Shown here in pieces: positions 6,653 through 13,258 of a stretch of DNA of 21,863 nucleotides. The position numbers and the translations under genes are program-made. The stretch lies in assembly GCA_026982255.1 (NCBI GenBank), contig JALSHL010000119.1:1-21863 (forward strand), in the 5' to 3' direction. Numbering within the stretch: the stretch's first letter is position 1; each line of letters opens with the position of its first letter. Under the pieces are notes generated by a model, which saw only the letters and a program-made list of their open reading frames with translations, was not told the origin of the DNA and did no database searches. The stretch is from Paracoccaceae bacterium. Lineage in GTDB: Bacteria > Pseudomonadota > Alphaproteobacteria > Rhodobacterales > Rhodobacteraceae.

Positions 6653-7660
6653 ATGTCCGATCCCGCCCGCATATTGCTCCCGCTTGACGAGGGGCTGCTC
6701 GCGCTTCCCGACGGCCCGATACTGTTCATCCGCCCCTCGGCAGAGATTCCGCAGGAATTGGCCGCGCGTGAAGGGTTCGTGTGCGAGCAAGGTTTCAAAC
6801 CCGTGGCCGACCGGCTGGAGGCGCGCGGGTTTACGGTTGTGCCCGTGGCCGGAGGGCGGTTTTCCGGTGCCATGGTCGAACTGACCCGCAACCGGGCCGA
6901 GAACATGGCCAATGTGGCACGGGCGTTGCGTCTGGTTGCGCCCGACGGGGTGGTGCTGGTGAGCGGCAACAAAACGGACGGGGTGGATTCTCTATTGAAG
7001 GCGGTGCGCAAGGTGACGGATATTTCCGGCGTCCTGTCGAAATCGCACGGCAAGGTTTTCTGGCTGTCGGGCGCGGTCCCCGCGGCTTTCGCGGACTGGG
7101 AGGCCGCTGCCGGACCGAAACGCAATCCGGCCGGCTATCTGACGGCGCCGGGCATGTTCAGCCCCGAAAAAATCGACACGGGGTCGGAAATGCTGGCCCG
7201 CTATTTCGACAAGTCGGTCAAGGGGGCGGTGGCCGACCTCGGTGCCGGCTGGGGCTATCTGGCGCAACAGGCGCTTGCGGCTTGCGATAGAATCGAGACG
7301 CTGGACCTCTACGAAGCGGAATACAGCGCGCTCGAGGCCGCCAGAACCAACGTCATCGATCCGCGCGCGCGTTTCCATTGGGCCGATGTATCTGCGCTTG
7401 GCAAACCGGCCACGCCCTATCAGACCGTGATTTCCAACCCGCCGTTCCACCAGAGCCGCGCGGCCGAGCCATCCATCGGGATCGGCTTCATCGCTGCGGC
7501 GGCGCGAATCCTCAAACCCTCGGGGCAGTTCCTGATGGTGGCGAACCGGCAGCTCCCCTATGAAACCGCGCTGGAGGCGCATTTCAAGCACTGGGAAATA
7601 CTGGAACAGGACCGCGCTTTCAAGGTCGTCCGCGCCCGTCGCCCGAAAGCGGCGCGGTAG
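6653..7660 (+). CDS. rsmC: 16S rRNA (guanine1207-N2)-methyltransferase RsmC-like
   Basis: The 335-residue protein is a class I S-adenosylmethionine-dependent methyltransferase with the two-domain build of RsmC/RlmG: a degenerate N-terminal methyltransferase-like domain (about residues 1-165) and a catalytic C-terminal domain. The C-terminal domain shows the SAM-binding motif VADLGAGWGYLA near residues 193-204, an acidic end of strand 2 (LDLYEAE), and the catalytic NPPFH motif near residue 263, typical of enzymes that methylate an exocyclic amino group of guanine. The likely substrate is G1207 of 16S rRNA, although the exact position cannot be read from the sequence. The start has an AGGGAAA ribosome binding site. 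It follows clpS closely. Confidence 0.85.
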   Translation: MSDPARILLPLDEGLLALPDGPILFIRPSAEIPQELAAREGFVCEQGFKPVADRLEARGFTVVPVAGGRFSGAMVELTRNRAENMANVARALRLVAPDGVVLVSGNKTDGVDSLLKAVRKVTDISGVLSKSHGKVFWLSGAVPAAFADWEAAAGPKRNPAGYLTAPGMFSPEKIDTGSEMLARYFDKSVKGAVADLGAGWGYLAQQALAACDRIETLDLYEAEYSALEAARTNVIDPRARFHWADVSALGKPATPYQTVISNPPFHQSRAAEPSIGIGFIAAAARILKPSGQFLMVANRQLPYETALEAHFKHWEILEQDRAFKVVRARRPKAAR

Positions 7661-7730
7661 AAATTTCTCGAAAAACGAATGCGCTTCGGCTAGTGTCGGC
7701 GCTTGTGCAGATGGAATCACGAGGCTGGAT

Positions 7731-8534
7731 ATGGATCCGACAATCGCTGGAAAAACTGTCATTGTCACCGGCGCGGCCAACGGCATCGGTCTGGCCATCG
7801 CCCGGCGTTTTGTCGATCTGGAGGCAAACGTCGTTCTGGCCGACATGGACGAGGAAAAGCTCGATTCCGAGGTTGAATCACTACAGAACGGGCGCGGCAA
7901 GGCGATGGCCTTTGCCGGAAACCTGCAGGAAAAGCTGACGGTCAACAACCTTCTGGCCACCACGATCGACGGGTTCGAACGTGTCGATGTGCTGGTCAAC
8001 GCCAGCCGTCAGGTGCTGACCTCGGACCCGCTCGACGATGTGGATGTGTTCGAACAACTGCTGCACCAGAATGTTACCGTCAACATGCGTCTGGCGCAGG
8101 CGGTGGCCAAACGGATGATCCAGCAAAGCCCGGACCGCGAACCGGACGAAAGCATCGGCGCGATTGTCAACCTGTCCTCTATCGCCGCCAGCCACACGCG
8201 GCCGGAGCTTCTGGCCTATTCCGTTTCGACGGCGGCGCTGGACCAGCTGACCCGCTCGCTGGCCGTGGCCTTTGCCCCGCATGGCATCCGCGTCAACGGC
8301 ATCGCCATGGGCAGCCTGATGAGCGCCAGCCTGCGCCAGTCCCTGCGCGACCATCCGGAGTTGCACGACAAAATCGTGGCGGCCACCCCGCTCGGCCACA
8401 TTGGCGAAGCGGACGAGGCCGCCGATGCGGCGGCGTTTCTGGCGTCCTGCAAGGCGCATTTTATCACCGGCCAGATTCTGGCAGTGGACGGCGGGCGCAG
8501 CCTGCTCGATCCGGTGGATATTCCCGCACATTAA
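7731..8534 (+). CDS. Short-chain dehydrogenase/reductase family protein with altered active site
   Basis: This 267-residue protein has a Rossmann fold of the classical SDR type. The cofactor motif TGAANGIG occupies residues 13-20, with D38 after strand 2 suggesting a preference for NAD(H). The C-terminal pattern FITGQILAVDGGRSL is typical. Active-site Asn114, Ser150 and Tyr163 are in place. However, the YxxxK motif reads YSVST, so the catalytic lysine is replaced by Thr167 (codon ACG, one base from AAG). The usual NNAG motif also reads VNASR. Such a protein may be catalytically altered, or may have a non-enzymatic role. The ATG at 7731 has a GAGG ribosome binding site eleven bases upstream. 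The substrate is unknown. Confidence 0.88.
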   Translation: MDPTIAGKTVIVTGAANGIGLAIARRFVDLEANVVLADMDEEKLDSEVESLQNGRGKAMAFAGNLQEKLTVNNLLATTIDGFERVDVLVNASRQVLTSDPLDDVDVFEQLLHQNVTVNMRLAQAVAKRMIQQSPDREPDESIGAIVNLSSIAASHTRPELLAYSVSTAALDQLTRSLAVAFAPHGIRVNGIAMGSLMSASLRQSLRDHPELHDKIVAATPLGHIGEADEAADAAAFLASCKAHFITGQILAVDGGRSLLDPVDIPAH

Positions 8535-8536
8535 AA

Positions 8537-8568
8537 AAGGCCGGAGCAAACTCCGGCCTTCCAATTCC
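8537..8568 (-). terminator. Hairpin terminator between the SDR gene and the TrcR gene
   Basis: A perfect 10-bp stem, AAGGCCGGAG with CTCCGGCCTT (8537-8560), has a CAAA loop. On the minus strand it is followed by a run of T (bases 8538-8533 read in reverse), so it terminates the minus-strand gene. On the plus strand the following TTCCAATT is a weaker signal, so it may be partly bidirectional. Confidence 0.85.
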
Positions 8569-8582
8569 GAATAGCGGTGCGG

Positions 8583-9305
8583 TTATTCGTCGTCACCGTT
8601 GCCTTTGGGCAGGTTGAACAGGCTGTCCGCATCCACAACCGCTTCCTCTGTTTCCGGCTCGCTCAGGCTGAAATTCTCCAGACCGGACATGGAGGAGGGC
8701 ACACGCGGTTCCTCGGGCATGTTCAGCGATTGCTCGGTGGAGACCAGCTTCATACGTTCGTCGTCGGTCATGGTCTCGGCGCCCTTCTTTTTGGCGGCCT
8801 TGGCCACGGCTGCATCCAGTTCCCCCTGTTTGCACATACCGAGGGCCACCGGATCGATGGGCGAGATATTGGCGATATTCCAGTGGGTGCGGTCGCGGAT
8901 CGCCTGAATGGTCGGCTTGGTGGTGCCGACCAGCTTGCTGATCTGCCCGTCGCTCAGCTCCGGATGGAACTTGACCAGCCATGCGATGGCCGAGGGGCGG
9001 TCCTGACGTTTGGACAGCGGCGTATAGCGCGGACCCTTGCGTTTGGTCTCGCCTTCGGCAGCGGGGTTATACATCAGTTGCAGCTTGGCCTTCGGATCGG
9101 CCTCGCAACGGGCGATTTCCTCGGCAGTCAACTGCCGGTTGGCGATGGGGTCGAACCCTTTGACACCCACGGCGACCTCGCCATCGGCGATGCCGTTGAC
9201 CTCCAGCTCGTGCAGGCCGCAGAATTCCGCGATTTGCGGAAATGTCAGCGTCGTGTTGTCAACCAGCCAAACGGCTGTAGCTTTGGCCATCAATGGAAGC
9301 GCCAT
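8583..9305 (-). CDS. trcR: Cell-cycle transcriptional regulator of the TrcR/DUF1013 family
   Basis: The 240-residue protein resembles the DUF1013 family, conserved in alphaproteobacteria and annotated as the cell-cycle regulator TrcR. The N-terminal half reads AVWLVDNTTLTFPQIAEFCGLHELEVNGIADGE, with a first helix-turn-helix-like segment, followed by GFDPIANRQLT. A central helix-turn-helix is visible in DRPSAIAWLVKFHPELSDGQISKLVGTTKPTIQAIRDRTHW (about residues 103-143). The C-terminus is acidic and disordered, ending GNGDDE. The start at 9305 has an AGGAGA ribosome binding site; a Met at residue 6 is less well placed. The gene is transcribed alone towards a strong terminator. The family call is from memory of the motifs, and the direct targets are unknown. 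Confidence 0.78.
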   Translation of the reverse strand: MALPLMAKATAVWLVDNTTLTFPQIAEFCGLHELEVNGIADGEVAVGVKGFDPIANRQLTAEEIARCEADPKAKLQLMYNPAAEGETKRKGPRYTPLSKRQDRPSAIAWLVKFHPELSDGQISKLVGTTKPTIQAIRDRTHWNIANISPIDPVALGMCKQGELDAAVAKAAKKKGAETMTDDERMKLVSTEQSLNMPEEPRVPSSMSGLENFSLSEPETEEAVVDADSLFNLPKGNGDDE

Positions 9306-9406
9306 AGGGGTCTCTCCTTCAAACAGACTTGTCCCGGTTTGAAAACTCGGGTGCGCGGAGCGCTTATTGGGTTTTCGCGGGGAATTCGGGACTGTATATA
9401 GGACAG

Positions 9407-10048
9407 ATGATCAGAATGTTAAAGACCTTTTGTTTGGCCCTTTTAATAGCCACCCCCGCACTGGCCGAGGGCGAGCGTGCCGGCGATTTCGACTACTACG
9501 TTTTATCGCTGAGCTGGACGCCAAGCTGGTGCGACCTCGAAGGCGACGCGCGCAACTCGCCGCAATGCGATGCGGGGCGGGGGTTCGGTTTCACCCTGCA
9601 CGGCTTGTGGCCGCAATATGAACAGGGCTGGCCGTCCTTTTGCCTGACCGGCGCGCGCGACCCTTCGCGCCGCGAGACCTCTGCGATGGCGGACATCATG
9701 GGGACCAGCGGGCTGGCGTGGTATCAGTGGAAGAAACACGGGCGTTGTTCGGGTCTGTCATCGGATGCCTATTTCGAGGCCGCGCGCAAGGCTTACGAAA
9801 GCATCACCCGCCCCGACATCCTGCGCCGCCTGACCAAACCGGTGAAGGTCCCCGCCCGCGTTATCGAGGCCGCCTTTCTGGAGGCCAACCCCGACATGGA
9901 GCCGGACCAGATCACCGTCACCTGCAAGGCCGGTCTGATACAGGAAGTGCGGATTTGCCTGTCGAAGGATCTGGAGCTGCGGGAATGCAGTGCCGAAACC
10001 GTGCGGGACTGCACGCTGGAGGATGCCTTGCTGGAGCCGATCCGCTAG
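9407..10048 (+). CDS. Ribonuclease T2 family protein, secreted
   Basis: T2 ribonucleases cleave single-stranded RNA through a 2',3'-cyclic phosphate and are usually exported. The 213-residue precursor has a signal peptide (MIRMLKTFCLALLIATPALA). Both catalytic blocks are present: FTLHGLWPQ (CAS1) and WKKHGRCSG (CAS2), each with its catalytic histidine. Cysteines are paired around them (WCDLEG, SPQCD, FCLTG, GRCSG) and at the C-terminus, as expected for a disulfide-bonded periplasmic enzyme. Two in-frame ATGs are possible, 9407 and 9416; AGGA at 9400-9403 lies between ideal spacings for either. The stop overlaps the stop of the convergent oxidoreductase gene by four bases. Confidence 0.92.
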   Translation: MIRMLKTFCLALLIATPALAEGERAGDFDYYVLSLSWTPSWCDLEGDARNSPQCDAGRGFGFTLHGLWPQYEQGWPSFCLTGARDPSRRETSAMADIMGTSGLAWYQWKKHGRCSGLSSDAYFEAARKAYESITRPDILRRLTKPVKVPARVIEAAFLEANPDMEPDQITVTCKAGLIQEVRICLSKDLELRECSAETVRDCTLEDALLEPIR

Positions 10049-11040
10049 CCGAGTGTCAGCACGATCTTCCCCATATGCTCCGCGCTCTCGATCCGGCGAT
10101 GGGCATCGGCGGCCTGAGCCAGCGGGAAAACCCGGTCCATCACCGGCGCAATCCGTCCGGCCTCGATCAGCGGCCAGACTCTGGCGCGCAAGGCCTCGGC
10201 AATCACCGCCTTGTCCTGCACCGAGCGGGGGCGCAATGTCGATCCGGTAACGGTCAGGCGTTTGGTCATGATCTGGGCGAAGTTGATTTCTGCCTTCGGT
10301 CCGCCAAGGAACGCAATCATCGCAAGCCGCCCGTCCACCGCCAGCGCACGGATGTTGCGGGCGATATAGGGACCGCCGACCATGTCGAGGATCAAATCCA
10401 CACCGCGCCCGTCCGTGGCGGATTTGACCACCTCGACAAAATCCTCGTCCTTGTAGTTGATCGCCCGTTCGGCCCCCAGCTCGACGCATTTCGCGCATTT
10501 TTCCGCACTGCCGGCCGTGGCGAACACCCGCGCGCCGAAAGCCCGCGCAAGCTGTATCGCCGTGGTGCCGATGCCGGAGGTGCCACCATGGACCAGAAAC
10601 GTCTCGCCCGCCTGCAAATGGCCGCGTTCGAAAACATTGGTCCAGACGGTGAAGAAGGTCTCGCACAGGGCGGCGGCCTCGACCATGGTCAGGCCCTCGG
10701 GCACGGGCAGGGCATGGTCCTGATGCGTGGTGGCATATTCGGCATAGCCGCCACCGGGCAGCAGGGCGCAGACCTTGTCGCCCACCTGCCAGCGGCTGAC
10801 GCCTGCACCGGTCGCCACCACCTCGCCCGCACATTCCAGACCGGGCAGGTCCGAGGCATCGGGCGGCGGCGCATAGGCTCCCGCGCGTTGCAGCGCGTCG
10901 GGGCGGTTGACACCGGCGGCCTCGATTTTGATCAGGATCTCCCCGCTCGCAGGTTCCGGCACCGGACGTGTGGTCGGGCGCAGGACGTCCGGCCCTCCGG
11001 CCTCGCTGATTTCAATGGCGCGCATGGTGGCGGGGGTCAT
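10045..11040 (-). CDS. NAD(P)H quinone oxidoreductase, zinc-free MDR family (PIG3-like)
   Basis: The 331-residue protein belongs to the medium-chain dehydrogenase/reductase superfamily, quinone oxidoreductase branch, and probably reduces quinones with NADPH in the cytoplasm. The N-terminal GroES-like domain contains IEAAGVNRPDALQRAG and LPGLECAGEVVATG. The Rossmann domain shows VHGGTSGIGTTAIQLARAFGARVFATAG (about residues 140-167). No zinc-ligand pattern of alcohol dehydrogenases is present. The sequence LPGLECAGEV and the NRPD segment fit the PIG3 group. The ATG lies one base beyond the TGA of the upstream aminotransferase, with GGAG inside that gene's 3' end, so translation is probably coupled. 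It is the last gene of the coq9 run. Confidence 0.9.
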   Translation of the reverse strand: MTPATMRAIEISEAGGPDVLRPTTRPVPEPASGEILIKIEAAGVNRPDALQRAGAYAPPPDASDLPGLECAGEVVATGAGVSRWQVGDKVCALLPGGGYAEYATTHQDHALPVPEGLTMVEAAALCETFFTVWTNVFERGHLQAGETFLVHGGTSGIGTTAIQLARAFGARVFATAGSAEKCAKCVELGAERAINYKDEDFVEVVKSATDGRGVDLILDMVGGPYIARNIRALAVDGRLAMIAFLGGPKAEINFAQIMTKRLTVTGSTLRPRSVQDKAVIAEALRARVWPLIEAGRIAPVMDRVFPLAQAADAHRRIESAEHMGKIVLTLG

Positions 11041-11041
11041 G

Positions 11042-11899
11042 TCATTTCTCCGAAAGGGCGTAATCCCAGTAAAGTTCGCGCACATGCGTGCCGGTCTTGA
11101 TCGGCAGTTCGCGATCCTCGAAACGGGTAACGGGGGTGATCTTGAAGGCGTTGCCGGTCAGGAAGATCTCGTCTGCCTGCTCGAAATCCGCGACCTTCAG
11201 CGCGGTTTCCGTCACCTTGATCCCGTCGGCCTGCAACAGGGCGATGGTGCGCTGGCGGGTGATGCCGTTCAGGAAGGTGCCGTTCGGGGCGGGGGTGAAA
11301 ACCTCGCCGTCGCGCACCATGAACACGTTGGTGCTGGAGGTCTCCGCCACGTTGTCGTCCACATCCAGCGACAGGGCGGTCCTGAAGCCGCGCTTCACCG
11401 CCTCCTGCGCGATGCGGGCGTTGTTGGGGTACAGACAGGCGGCCTTGGCCTCGGTCAGCGCCATATCGGGGCGCGGGCGGCGATAGGGCGATACGGTCAG
11501 AGCATATTCTCCGATACCGCCCATGGGCAATTCCTCGATACAGATCGCATAGGCCCCCGAGGCGCGATCGGCGCCCAGCATGGTCACGTCGCCCTCGGTG
11601 GACCAGATCATCGGGCGCAGATACAGCTCCGCACCGGCGGGGAACATGGCGACACCCTCGCGGATAATCGCCTCGATAGTTTCCGCATCCACCGGCGAGT
11701 CATACCCCATCGCATCGGCTGAGCGCACGATACGCCGGCAATGCAGGTCGAGGTCCGGCATCACCCCTTCGAAAGCGCGCGCTCCGTCGAATACCATCGA
11801 GCCGAGCCACGTCGCATGATCGGCCGAACCCATGACCGGCACATTGCCTCGCGTCCACGCGCCGTTGAACCATGTTAGGATATTGTCACTGATCGCCAT
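11042..11899 (-). CDS. ilvE: Branched-chain amino acid aminotransferase (fold type IV PLP enzyme)
   Basis: The enzyme transfers the amino group between glutamate and the oxo-acids of Val, Leu and Ile, using pyridoxal phosphate. The 285-residue sequence starts near WFNGAW and GMVFDGARAFEG-type residues (MVFDGARAFEGV, residues 35-46). It has LYLRPMIW, then the PLP lysine in EAKAACLYPNNARIAQEAVKRG (Lys near residue 156), and VAETSSTNVFMV with LNGITRQRTI binding the phosphate. The overall build and length fit class IV aminotransferases. D-amino acid transaminase or aminodeoxychorismate lyase share the fold, so the precise substrate is not certain. AAGGAA precedes the ATG. It lies three bases after the coq9 stop in the same operon. 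Confidence 0.87.
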   Translation of the reverse strand: MAISDNILTWFNGAWTRGNVPVMGSADHATWLGSMVFDGARAFEGVMPDLDLHCRRIVRSADAMGYDSPVDAETIEAIIREGVAMFPAGAELYLRPMIWSTEGDVTMLGADRASGAYAICIEELPMGGIGEYALTVSPYRRPRPDMALTEAKAACLYPNNARIAQEAVKRGFRTALSLDVDDNVAETSSTNVFMVRDGEVFTPAPNGTFLNGITRQRTIALLQADGIKVTETALKVADFEQADEIFLTGNAFKITPVTRFEDRELPIKTGTHVRELYWDYALSEK

Positions 11900-11902
11900 C
11901 GT

Positions 11903-12610
11903 CTATTTCCTTGTTGATCCGGGTAGGTCCGACGGCGTTTCGCCGGGGGCCTTTACCTTATCAAGTATCCGACCGGGGCCGGACATGAAAGCCTTGGCCA
12001 GGGGGGTTTTCCGCAACGTCGCTTTGGCTTTTTCGAACTGCATGACGTTTTCGATGCGCCGGTCGATGAAGTCCCAAGTGTCCGTGCTGCCCTCGCTTTC
12101 GTCCCCCAACCAATACAGAACGGCGGCGGAATAGACCGCCGAAAGCGTCGCGCGCTTGGTATACCAGTTCACATCGCGGCTGGTATCGCCAAGGGCGTTC
12201 CAGATGGTATCTGCCGTGTGCCAGATCGCCCGCGCCCCGTCCGCCGCATGGATCGGCAGGGCAAACAGGGCCGAGCCGCGGCGCACGGCCTCGCGATGCG
12301 GCACGGCGATTTCCAGACGTTTGCGGATGCCGAAGGCCACGCGGTCGCGATACCGCATCCCGTCGAGGTCGGCTCCGGCCATCGCCGCGGCCAGTTGCCG
12401 GTCGCCGTCCATGTGGAACTCCAGCGCCAGATCGACCGCCCCGCGCGGAAAGGCAAGGCGGGCCAGCCCCTCGTCCACCCCCGAATCGGCAATGGCATCC
12501 TTCAGTGTTTGCTCGCTCCAGCCGTCGAACACCACCAGCGGCAGGGCGGCCTCCAGCACTCTGGCGCGGGTTTCGGCAATATGATCGGTTTCGGTTTTGC
12601 GTGATTCCAT
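11903..12610 (-). CDS. COQ9 family protein, ubiquinone biosynthesis
   Basis: COQ9 proteins bind lipid and assist hydroxylation steps of ubiquinone synthesis in alphaproteobacteria and mitochondria. The 235-residue sequence has the TetR-like helical build of the family: RARVLEAALPLVVFDGWSEQTLKDAIADSGVDEGLARLAFPRG at the N-terminus (about residues 16-58), and the family region WHTADTIWNALGDTSRDVNWYTKRATLSAVYSAAVLYWL (about residues 129-167). The latter, with its aromatic and DxNWYTKR pattern, is the diagnostic part. The ATG at 12610 has GAGG seven bases upstream. The start lies only 30 bases from the inverted-repeat element, so its promoter must be inside or beyond that element. The downstream quinone oxidoreductase fits a quinone-related operon. 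Confidence 0.9.
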   Translation of the reverse strand: MESRKTETDHIAETRARVLEAALPLVVFDGWSEQTLKDAIADSGVDEGLARLAFPRGAVDLALEFHMDGDRQLAAAMAGADLDGMRYRDRVAFGIRKRLEIAVPHREAVRRGSALFALPIHAADGARAIWHTADTIWNALGDTSRDVNWYTKRATLSAVYSAAVLYWLGDESEGSTDTWDFIDRRIENVMQFEKAKATLRKTPLAKAFMSGPGRILDKVKAPGETPSDLPGSTRK

Positions 12611-12640
12611 ATCGGGCCTCGTTTCGTTGCCCGCAGTCTA

Positions 12641-12902
12641 GGGCGTAGACTCATAAACCCCGTGCCGCCAGCGTGAATATCGCGAAATATCAGCGGTTTG
12701 CGCCGCGCCGTCAATAGTGGTTCTATTGGCAAGCGGCGCACGCCGCTGAAATGAAGCGATATCCACGCCCTTCGGGTTAGCCGGATTTCCGCCCTGGCTG
12801 TGTTGCAACCCCTTGAAATAGTCCCGCTATTCCTGCGGGATTGCGCCTTGCCAGAACAAAAATCCGGCTAACTGGCGGTGCGGGATTTACGGGTCTACGC
12901 CC
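12641..12902. mobile_element. 262-bp palindromic MITE-like element between coq9 and rpsU
   Basis: The left end (12641-12671) and the reverse complement of the right end (12872-12902) match at 26 of 31 positions, starting GGGCGTAGAC. Both ends are flanked by TA (12639-12640 and 12903-12904), as expected for a TA target duplication inside a palindromic site GTCTAGAC. The interior has no convincing gene and two large hairpins. One spans 12691-12748 (CAGCGG/CCGCTG, TGCGCCGC/GCGGCGCA, CAATAG/CTATTG). The other has 13-bp perfect arms, 12776-12788 and 12860-12872. TA targets are used by IS630/mariner elements and some IS5-group elements; the parent is not identified. It accounts for most of the gene-free stretch 12611-12981. 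Confidence 0.72.
12776..12872. repeat. Nested inverted repeat inside the MITE-like element
   Basis: GTTAGCCGGATTT (12776-12788) and AAATCCGGCTAAC (12860-12872) are a perfect 13-bp inverted repeat. Inside it a further small hairpin, TCCCGC with GCGGGA, is visible near 12822-12840. The right arm ends exactly where the right terminal repeat begins. Confidence 0.85.
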
Positions 12903-12931
12903 TAGACAGATTGCGCGCGGGTTGCTATAGA
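12903..12931 (+). promoter_or_regulatory. Sigma-70-like promoter of rpsU abutting the inserted element
   Basis: TAGACA (12903-12908) and TATAGA (12926-12931) are 17 bases apart. TG at 12923-12924 forms an extended -10. The first two bases of the -35 box are the TA flank of the MITE-like element, so the insertion lies exactly at the promoter edge without destroying it. The predicted start near 12938 leaves a leader of about 44 bases. Confidence 0.65.
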
Positions 12932-12981
12932 GCGCCTTCCTGCAATTCTGCAAATCTAACCTAGAAAGGTGGTGTAACCAC

Positions 12982-13188
12982 ATGCAGGTAACGGTTCGTG
13001 ATAACAACGTCGAACAGGCGCTCCGTGCTCTGAAGAAAAAACTTCAGCGCGAAGGTGTTTTCCGTGAAATGAAGCTCAAGCAGCATTTCGAGAAACCCTC
13101 CGTCAAGAAAGCACGCGAGAAGGCCGAGGCCATTCGCCGTCAGCGCAAGCTGGCACGCAAGAAGATGCAACGCGAAGGTCTGCTGTAA
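12982..13188 (+). CDS. rpsU: 30S ribosomal protein S21
   Basis: S21 is a small-subunit protein near the mRNA exit that helps initiation. The 68-residue product is highly basic and mostly helical, starting MQVTVRDNNVEQALRALKKK and containing LQREGVFREMKLKQHFEKPS and KKAREKAEAIRRQRKLARKK. The length and sequence are typical of alphaproteobacteria. An AAAGGTGGTG ribosome binding site precedes the ATG. It has its own promoter and a terminator pair. Confidence 0.97.
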   Translation: MQVTVRDNNVEQALRALKKKLQREGVFREMKLKQHFEKPSVKKAREKAEAIRRQRKLARKKMQREGLL

Positions 13189-13191
13189 GGC

Positions 13192-13221
13192 GGAACCGAA
13201 GCGGGCTCCGGTCCGTTTTTT
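13192..13221 (+). terminator. Rho-independent terminator after rpsU
   Basis: An imperfect stem pairs the GGAACCG and AGC segments with GCT and CGGTCC (13192-13214). Six T residues follow (13216-13221). It begins four bases after the rpsU stop. Confidence 0.75.
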
Positions 13222-13225
13222 GACG

Positions 13226-13255
13226 ACCCCCGCATGCAAATGTGGGGGTTTGTCG
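13226..13255. terminator. Second strong hairpin between rpsU and the convergent gene
   Basis: ACCCCCGCAT (13226-13235) pairs with ATGTGGGGGT (13240-13249), one G-U, around a GCAA loop. It is followed by TTGTCGTTT. It may act as a back-up terminator for rpsU or separate the two convergent transcripts. Confidence 0.65.
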
Positions 13256-13258
13256 TTT

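Noticed and set aside
8577..9401. 274-residue plus-strand frame
   Set aside because: Antisense to the TrcR-type gene, with no recognisable motif or ribosome binding site.
9640..11100. 486-residue plus-strand frame
   Set aside because: It runs through the end of the T2 ribonuclease gene and antisense to the quinone oxidoreductase; composition is Arg/Gly/His-rich and no motif is present.
12777..13007. 76-residue minus-strand frame across the inverted-repeat element and rpsU start
   Set aside because: It is built from the palindromic element and the complement of the rpsU leader, with no ribosome binding site or similarity.
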